From Aequorivita aquimaris (GTDB taxonomy: Bacteria > Bacteroidota > Bacteroidia > Flavobacteriales > Flavobacteriaceae), in contig NZ_JRWG01000001.1 in assembly GCF_001573155.1 (NCBI RefSeq), forward strand, positions 124,001-188,000: DNA of 64,000 nucleotides. Reading direction: 5' to 3'. The number at the start of each line of letters is the position of its first letter. The stretch's first letter is position 1. Below are positions 7,664-16,057 of the stretch, in pieces. Below the pieces are notes generated by a model. The model searched no databases, was not told the origin of the DNA, and saw nothing but the letters and a program-made list of their open reading frames with translations. Both the position numbers and the translations under genes were made by a program.

Positions 7664-8503
7664 CTACGGCAACCACTTCTTATCAAAATTTGGCTTCCGT
7701 TTTTCAAGAAAGGCATCACGGCCCTCTTTCGCCTCTTCCGTCATATAAGCAAGGCGCGTAGCTTCCCCCGCAAACACTTGTTGGCCCACCATTCCATCGT
7801 CGGTTAGGTTCATTGCGAATTTTAACATTTTAATGGAAGTTGGACTTTTTGCAAGAATCTCCTGCGCCCATTGGTAAGCTGTATCCTCAAGTTCGTCGTG
7901 CGGAATTACGGCATTCACCATTCCCATCTCAAAAGCTTCCTGTGCCGAGTAATTTCTTCCGAGGAAAAAGATTTCACGTGCCCGCTTCTGCCCTACCATT
8001 TTTGCCAAATAAGCACTTCCGTAGCCACCGTCAAAACTGGTTACATCGGCATCGGTCTGTTTAAAGATTGCATGTTCCTTACTTGCCAAGGTTAAATCGC
8101 AGACCACGTGCAGACTGTGTCCCCCACCCACGGCCCAGCCCGGAACCACACATATAACTGCTTTCGGCATAAACCGAATCAAGCGTTGCACGTCAAGAAT
8201 ATTTAAACGGTGATACCCATCCTCGCCCACATAGCCTTGATGGCCGCGCGCCTTTTGGTCGCCACCACTGCAAAAACTGTACACTCCATCCTTGGACGAA
8301 GGTCCTTCGGCGGAAAGCAGCACCACGCCTATGGAAGTATCTTCCTGCGCATCGTGAAAGGCATCGAGCAATTCAGCCGTAGTTTTTGGGCGAAACGCAT
8401 TGCGCACATCGGGTCTATTGAACGCAATCCGAGCCACGCCGTTTGATTTTTTATAGGTTATATCGGTATATTCTTTAGCGGTTTTCCAATTGGGTGTAGC
8501 CAT
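7664..8503 (-). CDS. menB: 1,4-dihydroxy-2-naphthoyl-CoA synthase
   Basis: A 279-residue crotonase-fold enzyme that cyclises o-succinylbenzoyl-CoA to 1,4-dihydroxy-2-naphthoyl-CoA in menaquinone synthesis. Recognised by ARIAFNRPDVRNAFRPKT, the CSGGDQKARG oxyanion segment, the GWAVGGGHSLHVVCDLT run (the G-GGGHSLH motif is characteristic of MenB) and the TDADVTSFDGGYGSAYLAKMVGQKRAREIFFLGR stretch. Length matches the family. It is apart from the other men genes, which lie at 14.4-17.5 kb on the same strand. Confidence 0.93.
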   Translation of the reverse strand: MATPNWKTAKEYTDITYKKSNGVARIAFNRPDVRNAFRPKTTAELLDAFHDAQEDTSIGVVLLSAEGPSSKDGVYSFCSGGDQKARGHQGYVGEDGYHRLNILDVQRLIRFMPKAVICVVPGWAVGGGHSLHVVCDLTLASKEHAIFKQTDADVTSFDGGYGSAYLAKMVGQKRAREIFFLGRNYSAQEAFEMGMVNAVIPHDELEDTAYQWAQEILAKSPTSIKMLKFAMNLTDDGMVGQQVFAGEATRLAYMTEEAKEGRDAFLEKRKPNFDKKWLP

Positions 8504-8540
8504 AATTGTTATTTTAGCGTAAAGTTACAGTCAATTTTTA

Positions 8541-9356
8541 ATGAAAAAAATTCTTCCTTTAATAATTTCCCTCTTTTTGTGGGGATGCCATTCACAGAAA
8601 AGAACTATAAATGTTCTCTTTGTAGGTAATAGCTTAACATATTATAATGATATGCCACAGTTACTTCAAGAGATGCTCAACGAAACAGATCCAAATATTA
8701 AAATAGACCAAATTACATTTCCGGGGGTTTCATTACAAAGCCACTTAAACTTTATGGTTGACCCATCAAAAGAAAATTCCAGATTTGAAAAACAATTGGG
8801 AGATACAACCAGCACAGAAAAAAAACTTTTAGTAAAGCCTTGGGATGTTGTAATTTTACAGGAAGGAACAGTGAGGGTTCTTATACCTGAGTCAAAAGAT
8901 AGTTTGGTCATTCCATCCATTCAACGAATAAAAGGGCTGGTACCAAATAAAGATTGTAGGTTTGCTATTTTCCACACTTGGGTATCCAAACATGAGTATC
9001 CAAAAGAATACTGTTATTCCTCCTTTTTAATAACACGGGAAATAAGTGATGAGCAATTCTGCTCTACAAAATTCATCAATTTTGAACAAGAAGCCAAAGC
9101 TGTTGATGAAGCGTATACTTTTATTGCAAATGCAACTAATATTGAAAAAAGCAACAATGGAAATATCGCAAACAGATTTTTAAGCAGTTATCCCGATATT
9201 GAAATATTTGAAGACGACCAACACCCTTCAATGGCTGGAGCATTTCTGAATGCGTGCATATTTTATGAAATGCTCACAAACAAAAAAGCAAAGAATTTAA
9301 TTTTCAGCGGAAAACTCGACCCAAAAACCTCTAAAATAATTAAGAATTTTATTTAA
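8541..9356 (+). CDS. SGNH-hydrolase-like lipoprotein
   Basis: A 271-residue protein with a lipoprotein signal (LWGC lipobox, Cys16). An SGNH/GDSL-type block I, VLFVGNSLTYYNDMP, places the candidate nucleophile Ser in GNS. A C-terminal DDQHPSMAG gives the Asp-x-x-His pair. This corresponds to the DUF4886-like branch of SGNH hydrolases. The likely activity is esterase or deacetylase at the cell envelope, with the substrate unknown. The gene is divergent from menB, with 37 bp between them, and is followed 10 nt later by a papain-like protease, so the two may be co-transcribed. Confidence 0.75.
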   Translation: MKKILPLIISLFLWGCHSQKRTINVLFVGNSLTYYNDMPQLLQEMLNETDPNIKIDQITFPGVSLQSHLNFMVDPSKENSRFEKQLGDTTSTEKKLLVKPWDVVILQEGTVRVLIPESKDSLVIPSIQRIKGLVPNKDCRFAIFHTWVSKHEYPKEYCYSSFLITREISDEQFCSTKFINFEQEAKAVDEAYTFIANATNIEKSNNGNIANRFLSSYPDIEIFEDDQHPSMAGAFLNACIFYEMLTNKKAKNLIFSGKLDPKTSKIIKNFI

Positions 9357-9366
9357 AAACTATTCC

Positions 9367-10485
9367 ATGAAACAATTTCTTCTATCCTTGGCAATTCTTT
9401 TCACATTAAACCTAACTGCCCAAGAAGCCTACAAATTTACCACCATTACAGACCTTGAAACCACTCCAGTAATAAGCCAGGGCATTACGGGAACCTGCTG
9501 GAGTTTCAGCAGTACTTCGTTTTTGGAGAGTGAAATTATGCGCCTTACGGGAAAGAAAATTGATTTAAGCGAAATGTACCAAGTGCGGAATACATATCCA
9601 CTAAAAGCAGAAAACTTTATCATGCGACAAGGTAAAGCACAGTTCAGCGAGGGTGGCCTGGCACACGATGTGATGAATTCCGTAGAAAAATATGGTTTAG
9701 TGCCCGAAGCGGTCTTTGATGGTTTGAATACTGGAGAAACTACCCATAACCATGCCGAAATGGTTGCCGTTCTTGAAGCTATGCTAAAAACCTACGTTGA
9801 CAATCCTGGTAGAAAACTCAGCAAAAAATGGCGCACGGCTATTGAAGGTGTTTTGGACGCATATATCGGTAAAAACGTAACCAACTTCACATTTGAGGAA
9901 AAACAATACACCCCACAAACTTTTTTGGCAATGACCAAAATACAGCCTGCCGATTACGTGAACCTTAGCAGTTTTACCCACGTCCCCTTCTATTCAAAAT
10001 TTATTCTGAACATCCCGGACAATTGGAGCAACGGCAGTTTTTACAATGTTCCACTGGATGAGATGATGGCGACTATTGATAATGCTTTGGAAAACGGCTT
10101 TACGGTTGAATTGGATTGCGACGTTAGTGAAAAAACATTTTCCTCAAAAGACGGCGTAGCGGTTATTCCCGAAATTAGCGAGAATAATATAAAAGCCCTG
10201 CAGGGCATATATCCCGAAAAGAAAATAACACAGGAATATCGCCAAGAAGAGTTTGAAAATTATAACACTACAGATGATCACCTAATGCACATTACAGGAA
10301 TGCTCCGCGACCAACACGGCACCAAATACTACAAAGTGAAAAACAGTTGGGGAACAGACGAAACGCGCGTTGCCAACGGTGGCTATGTATATTTTAGCGA
10401 AGGTTATATGCGGTTAAAGGCAATAAGTGTAACAGTTCATAAAGACGCTTTACCTAAAAACACTGCCTCAAAATTAAATTTGTAG
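9367..10485 (+). CDS. Secreted C1 papain-like peptidase (bleomycin hydrolase/aminopeptidase C type)
   Basis: A 372-residue protein with a signal peptide ending near LTAQ (residues 1-19). The catalytic triad is readable: Gln in SQGITG, Cys44 in GTCWSFSS, His in the DDHLMHITGM segment (about residue 304) and Asn in KVKNSWG (about residue 327). The order and the 'CWSFSSTSFLESE' block fit the C1B (bleomycin hydrolase/PepC) group, but it is shorter than the usual 440-450 residues. Unlike those cytosolic enzymes it has an export signal. Likely role: periplasmic or secreted peptide degradation. Confidence 0.85.
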   Translation: MKQFLLSLAILFTLNLTAQEAYKFTTITDLETTPVISQGITGTCWSFSSTSFLESEIMRLTGKKIDLSEMYQVRNTYPLKAENFIMRQGKAQFSEGGLAHDVMNSVEKYGLVPEAVFDGLNTGETTHNHAEMVAVLEAMLKTYVDNPGRKLSKKWRTAIEGVLDAYIGKNVTNFTFEEKQYTPQTFLAMTKIQPADYVNLSSFTHVPFYSKFILNIPDNWSNGSFYNVPLDEMMATIDNALENGFTVELDCDVSEKTFSSKDGVAVIPEISENNIKALQGIYPEKKITQEYRQEEFENYNTTDDHLMHITGMLRDQHGTKYYKVKNSWGTDETRVANGGYVYFSEGYMRLKAISVTVHKDALPKNTASKLNL

Positions 10486-10520
10486 ATAAAAAAGATTATT
10501 AATGTTGGCTCAAATTTTGA

Positions 10521-10528
10521 TACATTTG
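10521..10528 (+). promoter_or_regulatory. -7 box (TACATTTG) before the 10534 gene
   Basis: A perfect TAnnTTTG match ending 5 nt before the ATG at 10534. If used, the transcript would be almost leaderless. No well-spaced -33 TTG is present. Confidence 0.35.
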
Positions 10529-10533
10529 TCACG

Positions 10534-10983
10534 ATGAAAAAGCTTCTACTTCTTCTTTTATTTCTTCCACTGATAGCTTCGGCACAGTTGGACTTTGAAT
10601 CCAATAAATATAAATTGGATTTTGTGAAGTTACCGGAAATTGAAAGCCTTCTGACTACTCCCTTACCTTTAGATTCAGGTTTTTCGAAAAAAATCTCAAA
10701 TAAACTCCCTTCGTTTAAAATGGATAAAAATAATTATCGTGAACCTGTGAGTATGTATGACGCAATGGCCGCGAGCGAAAATTATGTAAAGTCAGACATT
10801 AAAATTTCTTTGGATCCAAAAGAATATGGAGTTTATGGCAACAGAAGCTATAACCCTGATGGCTCCACAAAGGTTAAAAACATTGCGTACAAAGACGCTT
10901 CCCGAGGGTTTCTCTTTGCCGACTCCTGTCCTCCGTACGGCGTTTGCCCTCGTTGTGCTCCTTACCGTATAAATGGTTATTAA
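10534..10983 (+). CDS. Small secreted protein with a Cys-rich C-terminus
   Basis: A 149-residue protein with a clear signal peptide (MKKLLLLLLFLPLIASA, cleavage before QLDFE). The mature part is polar. The last 20 residues hold three cysteines in DSCPPYGVCPRCAPYRINGY. I do not recognise a family. The cysteine cluster could form a disulfide or bind a metal outside the cytoplasm. It follows the papain-like protease by 48 nt. Confidence 0.6.
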   Translation: MKKLLLLLLFLPLIASAQLDFESNKYKLDFVKLPEIESLLTTPLPLDSGFSKKISNKLPSFKMDKNNYREPVSMYDAMAASENYVKSDIKISLDPKEYGVYGNRSYNPDGSTKVKNIAYKDASRGFLFADSCPPYGVCPRCAPYRINGY

Positions 10984-11051
10984 TAATTTATGACTTTAGT
11001 ATTTACATATAAATAAAATCATTTTTATTTTATTTAGTTAGGATTCCTTAC

Positions 11052-11059
11052 TATATTTG
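11052..11059 (+). promoter_or_regulatory. -7 box (TATATTTG) of the thioredoxin-like operon
   Basis: A perfect TAnnTTTG element with predicted transcription start about 11066, leaving a leader of about 34 nt before the ATG at 11100. The -33 position has only a TTAG-like match. The gene-free stretch 10984-11099 holds nothing else recognisable. Confidence 0.45.
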
Positions 11060-11099
11060 CTAAAGCAATATTGCTGTTAAACTTAAATCCTTATTAATT

Positions 11100-11333
11100 A
11101 TGAAAAAGTCTGTTTTTTATCACGCAGGTTGTCCCGTATGCGTAAACGCCGAAAACGAAATTCTCGAACTGTTGGATCCCGCTACAGTTGAGGTGGTTCA
11201 TCTTGGTGAGCAAAAATCACAAATTTCACAAGCCGAAAATGCAGGTGTAAAATCTGTTCCAGCATTGGTTACTCCTACTGGTAATGTGTTACACATTAAC
11301 TATGGCGCTTCCATGGCCGATTTAAAAAATTAA
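11100..11333 (+). CDS. Small thioredoxin/glutaredoxin-like protein
   Basis: A 77-residue minimal thioredoxin-fold protein. It opens with a beta strand and a CxxC redox motif (SVFYHAGCPVCVNAE, Cys10/Cys13) and carries the cis-proline segment SVPALVT about 45 residues later. No signal peptide, so it is cytoplasmic. It is first in a probable three-gene operon with a secreted protein (11386) and a DUF2024 protein (12108), the latter with its own CxxC and terminal CC. Likely role: thiol/disulfide exchange or copper/thiol sensing. The partner is unknown. Confidence 0.75.
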   Translation: MKKSVFYHAGCPVCVNAENEILELLDPATVEVVHLGEQKSQISQAENAGVKSVPALVTPTGNVLHINYGASMADLKN

Positions 11334-11385
11334 TTAACCATACATAGGTTTCTTCGGAAAGTCTTTGTATTTAAATAAACAAAAA

Positions 11386-12105
11386 ATGAAAAGATCAATA
11401 TTTATAATAGCAACACTTTTGCTGGCAACTATTGCCCTCTCACAAAATACAGAATATGGTAATGATGATTTCAAAATTACAAATGTCGAAGTTACATATC
11501 ATACTAATTTAGATGTCTTAATTTGGGAAATAACGGTAGCCGGAAATGCAGGCGCCACCACTCCGAGTCCTGCCGGTAAAATGAACGGAGCTCCTGTTTT
11601 AGGGTATGTTTTTCCTACCACTTTAAAGTCTTCAGATGTTGGATTCAGTGAAACTGATGGAATTGTAGCCTTGGCCCTTACCTCCCATCCAGATTTTGAT
11701 GACACTCCTCTATGGGATGAGAATATGGATAGTAAATATGATAATGATGGTGTAATCTGGCATCCACATTGGGTTGTTCTGGTTGAAGATAAAAGAGTTG
11801 AAGGAGGACTTGCTGTAAAGCAGTTTAAAAAGGACGATTCAACTGTAAAACTTCCACCCACCAACCCTGGAATGCCAATGTATATGGACTCTCCCGGCTA
11901 TGGTGTAAAGGCAATAAACAACACTATTAAAGTTGTAGTTCCAAAATACAGAATGAACAATCAAATCAGTTTTAACTATGATGGTGTGGCCGCATATATG
12001 CAAGTAAACACTGAAAATTTGGATAAGCCAATGCTTGGAGTTTATAAGGTTTACAGTGTGGCCAGTGGTAATTTGACCTTACCCTATACCGTAAAAAGTA
12101 ATTAA
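11386..12105 (+). CDS. Secreted hypothetical protein
   Basis: A 239-residue protein with a signal peptide (MKRSIFIIATLLLATIALSQ). The ATG at 11386 was chosen over an upstream in-frame TTG at 11365 because it directly precedes the signal peptide. The mature part looks all-beta: repeated strands such as FKITNVEVTYHTNLDVLIWEITVAG, HPHWVVLVEDKRV and NTIKVVVPKYRM. No catalytic motif is recognised. It lies between the thioredoxin-like gene and the DUF2024 gene (2-nt gap to the latter), so it is probably co-expressed with them. Confidence 0.6.
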   Translation: MKRSIFIIATLLLATIALSQNTEYGNDDFKITNVEVTYHTNLDVLIWEITVAGNAGATTPSPAGKMNGAPVLGYVFPTTLKSSDVGFSETDGIVALALTSHPDFDDTPLWDENMDSKYDNDGVIWHPHWVVLVEDKRVEGGLAVKQFKKDDSTVKLPPTNPGMPMYMDSPGYGVKAINNTIKVVVPKYRMNNQISFNYDGVAAYMQVNTENLDKPMLGVYKVYSVASGNLTLPYTVKSN

Positions 12106-12107
12106 TT

Positions 12108-12371
12108 ATGCAAATAGCAGTTTGGGATACATATGTGGAAAGGTCTAATGGTGCAAGAATGCACTTTGATATTTTGGTACCCGCAGCCATAGAAGACGAG
12201 AATCAAATTTATGAGTACGGTGAACAATATTTAAAAAATAAATCTTTTAAAACCGAAGCGTTGGATTCAAAAAGATGCAATTTCTGTCATATTGAAAATG
12301 CGAGTACAGAGATTGAAGCAGCTATTAGGGATAAAGGTTTTTATATTTTGGAAATGGAAAACTGTTGCTAA
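12108..12371 (+). CDS. DUF2024 family protein
   Basis: An 87-residue protein starting MQIAVWDTYVERSNGARMHFDILVPAAI, the hallmark of DUF2024. It has four cysteines: RCNFCH in the middle and CC at the very end. Function of the family is unknown. Conserved Cys/His residues and the thioredoxin-like partner two genes upstream suggest a thiol or metal role (inference). It starts 2 nt after the secreted-protein stop, so the two are translationally linked. Confidence 0.75.
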   Translation: MQIAVWDTYVERSNGARMHFDILVPAAIEDENQIYEYGEQYLKNKSFKTEALDSKRCNFCHIENASTEIEAAIRDKGFYILEMENCC

Positions 12372-12376
12372 AAAAT

Positions 12377-12433
12377 TTGATAAAAGTAATTAGGAATACT
12401 AACTTTGCCTGTTAGGGCTTACCCCTTAACAGG
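12377..12433 (+). promoter_or_regulatory. Promoter and inverted-repeat operator of the MarR gene
   Basis: TTG (12377-12379), 20-nt spacer, TAACTTTG (12400-12407) is a perfect Bacteroidota promoter with a predicted start near 12414. Directly over that start lies an inverted repeat: CCTGTTA (12408-12414) with TAACAGG (12427-12433), with an inner GGG/CCCC. The repeat position suits an autorepressor binding over the transcription start. It could also fold as a hairpin in RNA, but the T-run after it is weak. Confidence 0.6.
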
Positions 12434-12440
12434 CTTTATT

Positions 12441-13049
12441 ATGGAAAAAAGTGTTTTCGATACCTCTTTTCAGCAGGAAAGTGTGAGCAACAAGATAGTG
12501 GTTGGCCTTGAACGGATTTCAGAAGTATTCCGTACTCTACTCTGGGCCGAAGCAAAAAAAGCTGGCGTGAGCCCCATCCAGATCCAGATCCTCATTTTTG
12601 TTGCCTATCATAAAAGTTCACTCTGCACGGTGAGTTATCTAGCAAAGGAATTTGACGTTACCAAACCTACCATCAGCGATGCGGTGAAATCTTTGGAACA
12701 GAAGAAATTGATCTTAAAGGATTATTCAAATTCCGATAGCAGAAGTTATCTGATAGCGCTTTCGGAAAAAGGAAAACAATTGGTTTCGGTAACCGAGAAT
12801 TACGCAAATCCCCTAAAAAAACAGTTCGACACTTTTGACGCAGCCCAACTGGAAACTGTCTATGAAACCATTGTAAAGCTTATTTACAATTTGAACAAAG
12901 CTGGGATAATCAGCGTGCAGCGGATGTGTTTTGCTTGTAAGTACCACACGAAACAAGATGGAGGCGACTATTGCGAATATCTTCAGAAACCTTTAAAAAC
13001 CGAAACCATACGCGTTGACTGCCCAGAATTTGAGGAAAAACCTGGCTAA
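12441..13049 (+). CDS. MarR-family regulator with a C-terminal cysteine cluster
   Basis: A 202-residue protein with a winged helix-turn-helix (about residues 30-130): QIQILIFVAYH...VSYLAKEFDVTKPTISDAVKSLEQKKLILKDYSNSDSRSYLIALSEKGKQLV. In this, TKPTISDAVKSLE is the recognition helix and DSRSYLI the wing. Beyond the usual MarR end, a tail of about 45 residues contains four cysteines, MCFACKYHTKQDGGDYCEYL...VDCPEF. These are spaced like a metal or iron-sulfur ligand set, which suggests redox or metal sensing. The start at 12441 is set by the promoter at 12377-12407, which excludes the upstream TTG. The gene converges on cvfB with a 4-nt overlap of stops. Confidence 0.85.
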   Translation: MEKSVFDTSFQQESVSNKIVVGLERISEVFRTLLWAEAKKAGVSPIQIQILIFVAYHKSSLCTVSYLAKEFDVTKPTISDAVKSLEQKKLILKDYSNSDSRSYLIALSEKGKQLVSVTENYANPLKKQFDTFDAAQLETVYETIVKLIYNLNKAGIISVQRMCFACKYHTKQDGGDYCEYLQKPLKTETIRVDCPEFEEKPG

Positions 13050-13876
13050 ATCAGCTCTATTCCATCTTCCTTAATAATAATCTGCTTGTCTTTATAAAGC
13101 GTACCGATTGCCTTTTTAAAACTCTTTTTGCTCATCCCAAGCATATTTTTGATAGTGTCGGGATCGGTTTTGTCGTGAAGTGGCAAAAAACCCCCGGCAG
13201 CCTCCAATTCCTCGCGGATAAAATTGGCGTTCGGCTCAATGCTTTTATAGCCCGGGGTTTGCAGTACGATATCAATTTTATTGTCGGGACGAATTTTTTT
13301 TATAAAAGCCTTCATCTTATCCCCCGTACGGATATCCTCAAAAATATCTTCAATATAAATTAATCCTTTATGCTGCCCATTCACAATAACGTTCGCACCT
13401 TTTTCCGTTAAGTGCGTAACCAAAATATCTACCTCCTGAAAAGGTTCTACGGTCAAGTTTTCATTTTGAAGAAAATGGTTCGTCTTGCTGCTTCCCACCA
13501 ATCGATTGGTTTTTTCGTCAATATATAAATAGACAATGTACCAGTTACCCTTCTTCATGGGCCGCGCCTGCTCCTTAAAAGGAACAAATAGTTGCTTTTC
13601 CAGGCCCCAATCCATAAAGGCGCCATATTCGGTTACATCGCTGCAATGCAAGTACCCAAAGGTGTTCAATTGAAGAAAGGGATCCAGCGTTGTGGCAATG
13701 GGCCGCTCTTCGTTATCCAAGTATATGAAGACGGTAATCTCATCGCCTATTTCGTATTCCTCTGGTTTGTATTTATGCGGCAAAAGCACCACATTTTCCT
13801 CGTCATCGCCCAAATATAGACCCGGTTCGGTTTCTCGAAGAATCTCCAAAGTATTGTATTCGCCCAGTTTTATCAT
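13046..13876 (-). CDS. cvfB: CvfB-type S1-domain RNA-binding protein
   Basis: A 276-residue cytoplasmic protein. It has three S1-like modules (starting about residues 1, 65 and 145), seen in 'GYLHCSDVTEYGAFMDWGLEKQLFVPFKEQ' and 'VDILVTHLTEKGANVIVNGQHKGLIYIEDI', and a C-terminal winged helix (about 215-276, GGFLPLHDKTDPDTIKNMLGMSKKSFKKAIGTLYK). This is the domain order of CvfB/YitL, an RNA-binding regulator of virulence genes in Staphylococcus. The exact role in Bacteroidota is not known. No operon partner is evident. Confidence 0.88.
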   Translation of the reverse strand: MIKLGEYNTLEILRETEPGLYLGDDEENVVLLPHKYKPEEYEIGDEITVFIYLDNEERPIATTLDPFLQLNTFGYLHCSDVTEYGAFMDWGLEKQLFVPFKEQARPMKKGNWYIVYLYIDEKTNRLVGSSKTNHFLQNENLTVEPFQEVDILVTHLTEKGANVIVNGQHKGLIYIEDIFEDIRTGDKMKAFIKKIRPDNKIDIVLQTPGYKSIEPNANFIREELEAAGGFLPLHDKTDPDTIKNMLGMSKKSFKKAIGTLYKDKQIIIKEDGIELI

Positions 13877-13962
13877 AGTTGCAAAGGTACTGTATTCTTA
13901 TCAAAAAAAAGTGCACACCACGTACATACAAATCAAACTTAAAATGTAAATTCACATTGAAA

Positions 13963-14367
13963 ATGGAAAAAATAACGCTACATAACCTTCCCCCAGACTT
14001 CCAGTTGAAAAAAAGATTGGAGACCGATATTGGCATGGTTTATTTTTATAATGGCATCGTTATTTTTGAAGCCAATGAAGGTGTGGTTCTTTCGTATAAA
14101 ACTGGTTTTTCCATTTTGCTAAAAGGGCTAAATTATTTAGGAACTAAGCCTTGGGTATATATTTCCAATCGCGTGCATTCCTACTCCATTAAGCCGATGG
14201 ATTACAAATATTTGAACAAAGTACCTACACTACGCGCCGTAGGAGTGGTAAATTATAGCGAAGTGGGACATACCAACGCAGAACTGGAGGCTAAGTTTTG
14301 CAAAAAACCCTTTCAAATGTTTGACAATCTTACAGAAGCCGCCATTTGGGGGAAAGGGTATTTATAA
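13963..14367 (+). CDS. SpoIIAA/STAS-like small protein (paralogue of 7159-7554)
   Basis: A 134-residue cytoplasmic protein. The ATG at 13963 was chosen because the upstream extension is basic and low in complexity and overlaps the cvfB promoter region. Like the 7159-7554 product, it has a central VYISNRVHSYSIKPMDYKYL block and a C-terminal NAELEAKFCKKPFQMFDNLTEAAIWG block. Function unknown. It ends 6 nt inside the 3' end of menD on the other strand. Confidence 0.6.
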   Translation: MEKITLHNLPPDFQLKKRLETDIGMVYFYNGIVIFEANEGVVLSYKTGFSILLKGLNYLGTKPWVYISNRVHSYSIKPMDYKYLNKVPTLRAVGVVNYSEVGHTNAELEAKFCKKPFQMFDNLTEAAIWGKGYL

Positions 14368-16026
14368 AATGAATTTGAAGTAGTCTAAAAGCACTTTATC
14401 ATTTATCGCTGCCGGCGTAAAAACTTCCAACAGAGCAGGACCTTCAGTTATTCTGAAGAAATCCCTCAGCGTTTTATTCAAATCTTCTTTTCCGTGAATT
14501 GTTTCATATTTGAAACCATACATTGCCGAAAGCTGTTTGGCGTTTAGGTTGTGTTTTGTTTCGAAATAAGTATCAAAAAGCTCCGTATCCTTTTCCCCTG
14601 GAAGAATTCTGAAAATACCGCCACCGCCGTTATTCACGACAATTATTTTAAAATTTTTAGGAATATAATTGTTCCAAAGCGCATTGCTGTCATAGAAAAA
14701 ACTGAGGTCGCCGGTTATAAAAACCGTTGGCAATCTTGAAGCGTAGGCCGCTCCTACCGCAGTACTCGTACTTCCGTCTATTCCGCTGGTACCTCTATTG
14801 CAGAAAACTTCGGCAGAAGCCGGAATTTCAAAAAGTTGGGCGTAGCGAATCGTGGCGCTATTGCTCAATTGCAACTGGATATTTTGTGGAAGACTGTGGA
14901 ATATTTCGCAAAAAACCATAAAATCCGAGTATAGAATTTCAGCTTCGTAAGTTGCGTGCCGCTGCAATCTGTGTCGCTTTATTGCGAGCCAATGGCTTTG
15001 ATAGTTACTTTCCACCGAAATTGTCTTCGGAAGAAATTCAGCAAAAAAACCATTGACGCTTGTTTTGAAATGATGCGACAGTACAAAATAAGTATCAAAA
15101 GCTTTCTTCGAATCCACGTGCCAATGTTTCGCTGGAGGAAAACTGCGCAGAAAGGCCTTTATCTTTTTTGAAACCACCATTCCGCCAAAGGTGAGCAGTA
15201 TTTCGGGCTGCAATTTTTTGAAATCTCCATCCGTTAAAGGTGCAATCAGTTGGTCTATGGCCGTGATAAAATTTTCGTGGTGAAGGTTGGAAGTGGTCTC
15301 GGTCAACACCAAAACACTATCGTCCTTTGCAAGTTGCTCCACAAAACGCATTTCCACACTATTTGGCGGTAATACTCCCACCAATACCATTTTGCGTTTA
15401 CTGGAATTCCATCGGCTTACAAAAGCATCCAGATTTTCCTCAACGCCTGCTGTCCGCTGTCGCGCAGGAACGTTCTGTGGCCAAACCAGTTGGTTTTCCA
15501 CCGTGTGGTATAAAGGTTCGGAAAAAGGAATGTTTATATGAACGGGACCGTTCAGCTCGATTGCCGTATTTAAGGCAACGTTTATTTCGGTTTCATTTTT
15601 AATCTGAAAATCTTCGCCTTCACTGCAATTTGCACTGTAAAGAATATGGTTTTCAAAAACGTTTTCCTGTCGGATGGTCTGCCCATCGCCAATGTCAATA
15701 TAGTCTGCGGGCCTATCTGCGGAAATGACGACCAAAGGAATATCGCTATAAAATGCCTCGGCCACCGCGGGGTAATAATTGAGCAAGGCCGAACCCGATG
15801 TACAGACGACCGCTACGGGCCTATTAATTTGCTGCGCGATACCCAATGCGAAAAAGGCTGCGCAACGTTCATCTACGATGCTAAAGCACTTAAAATCGGG
15901 ATGTTCCCCAAAACCAATGGTAAGTGGCGCATTGCGCGATCCGGGAGAAATAACTATATGGTCAATACCCTTGTCCAAACATAATTGCACAAGCGTTTGT
16001 GAGAGAATCTTAGTTGAGAATTTCAT
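14362..16026 (-). CDS. menD: 2-succinyl-5-enolpyruvyl-6-hydroxy-3-cyclohexene-1-carboxylate synthase
   Basis: A 554-residue ThDP enzyme that joins isochorismate and 2-oxoglutarate in the first committed step of menaquinone synthesis. The N-terminal pyrimidine domain shows VISPGSRNAPL and the Glu-containing VDERCAAFFALGIAQ. The C-terminal domain has GTSGIDGSTSTAVGAAYAS and the pyrophosphate-binding FITGDLSFFYDSNALWNN...IIVVNNGGGGIFRILPG. The ATG at 16026 (MKFSTKIL) was chosen because longer versions run back into the isochorismate synthase gene. It follows that gene by 31 nt in the order menI-menF-menD. Confidence 0.93.
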   Translation of the reverse strand: MKFSTKILSQTLVQLCLDKGIDHIVISPGSRNAPLTIGFGEHPDFKCFSIVDERCAAFFALGIAQQINRPVAVVCTSGSALLNYYPAVAEAFYSDIPLVVISADRPADYIDIGDGQTIRQENVFENHILYSANCSEGEDFQIKNETEINVALNTAIELNGPVHINIPFSEPLYHTVENQLVWPQNVPARQRTAGVEENLDAFVSRWNSSKRKMVLVGVLPPNSVEMRFVEQLAKDDSVLVLTETTSNLHHENFITAIDQLIAPLTDGDFKKLQPEILLTFGGMVVSKKIKAFLRSFPPAKHWHVDSKKAFDTYFVLSHHFKTSVNGFFAEFLPKTISVESNYQSHWLAIKRHRLQRHATYEAEILYSDFMVFCEIFHSLPQNIQLQLSNSATIRYAQLFEIPASAEVFCNRGTSGIDGSTSTAVGAAYASRLPTVFITGDLSFFYDSNALWNNYIPKNFKIIVVNNGGGGIFRILPGEKDTELFDTYFETKHNLNAKQLSAMYGFKYETIHGKEDLNKTLRDFFRITEGPALLEVFTPAAINDKVLLDYFKFIL

Positions 16027-16057
16027 GCAGCGCAAAGGTACGAAGACGCCGAAAATA

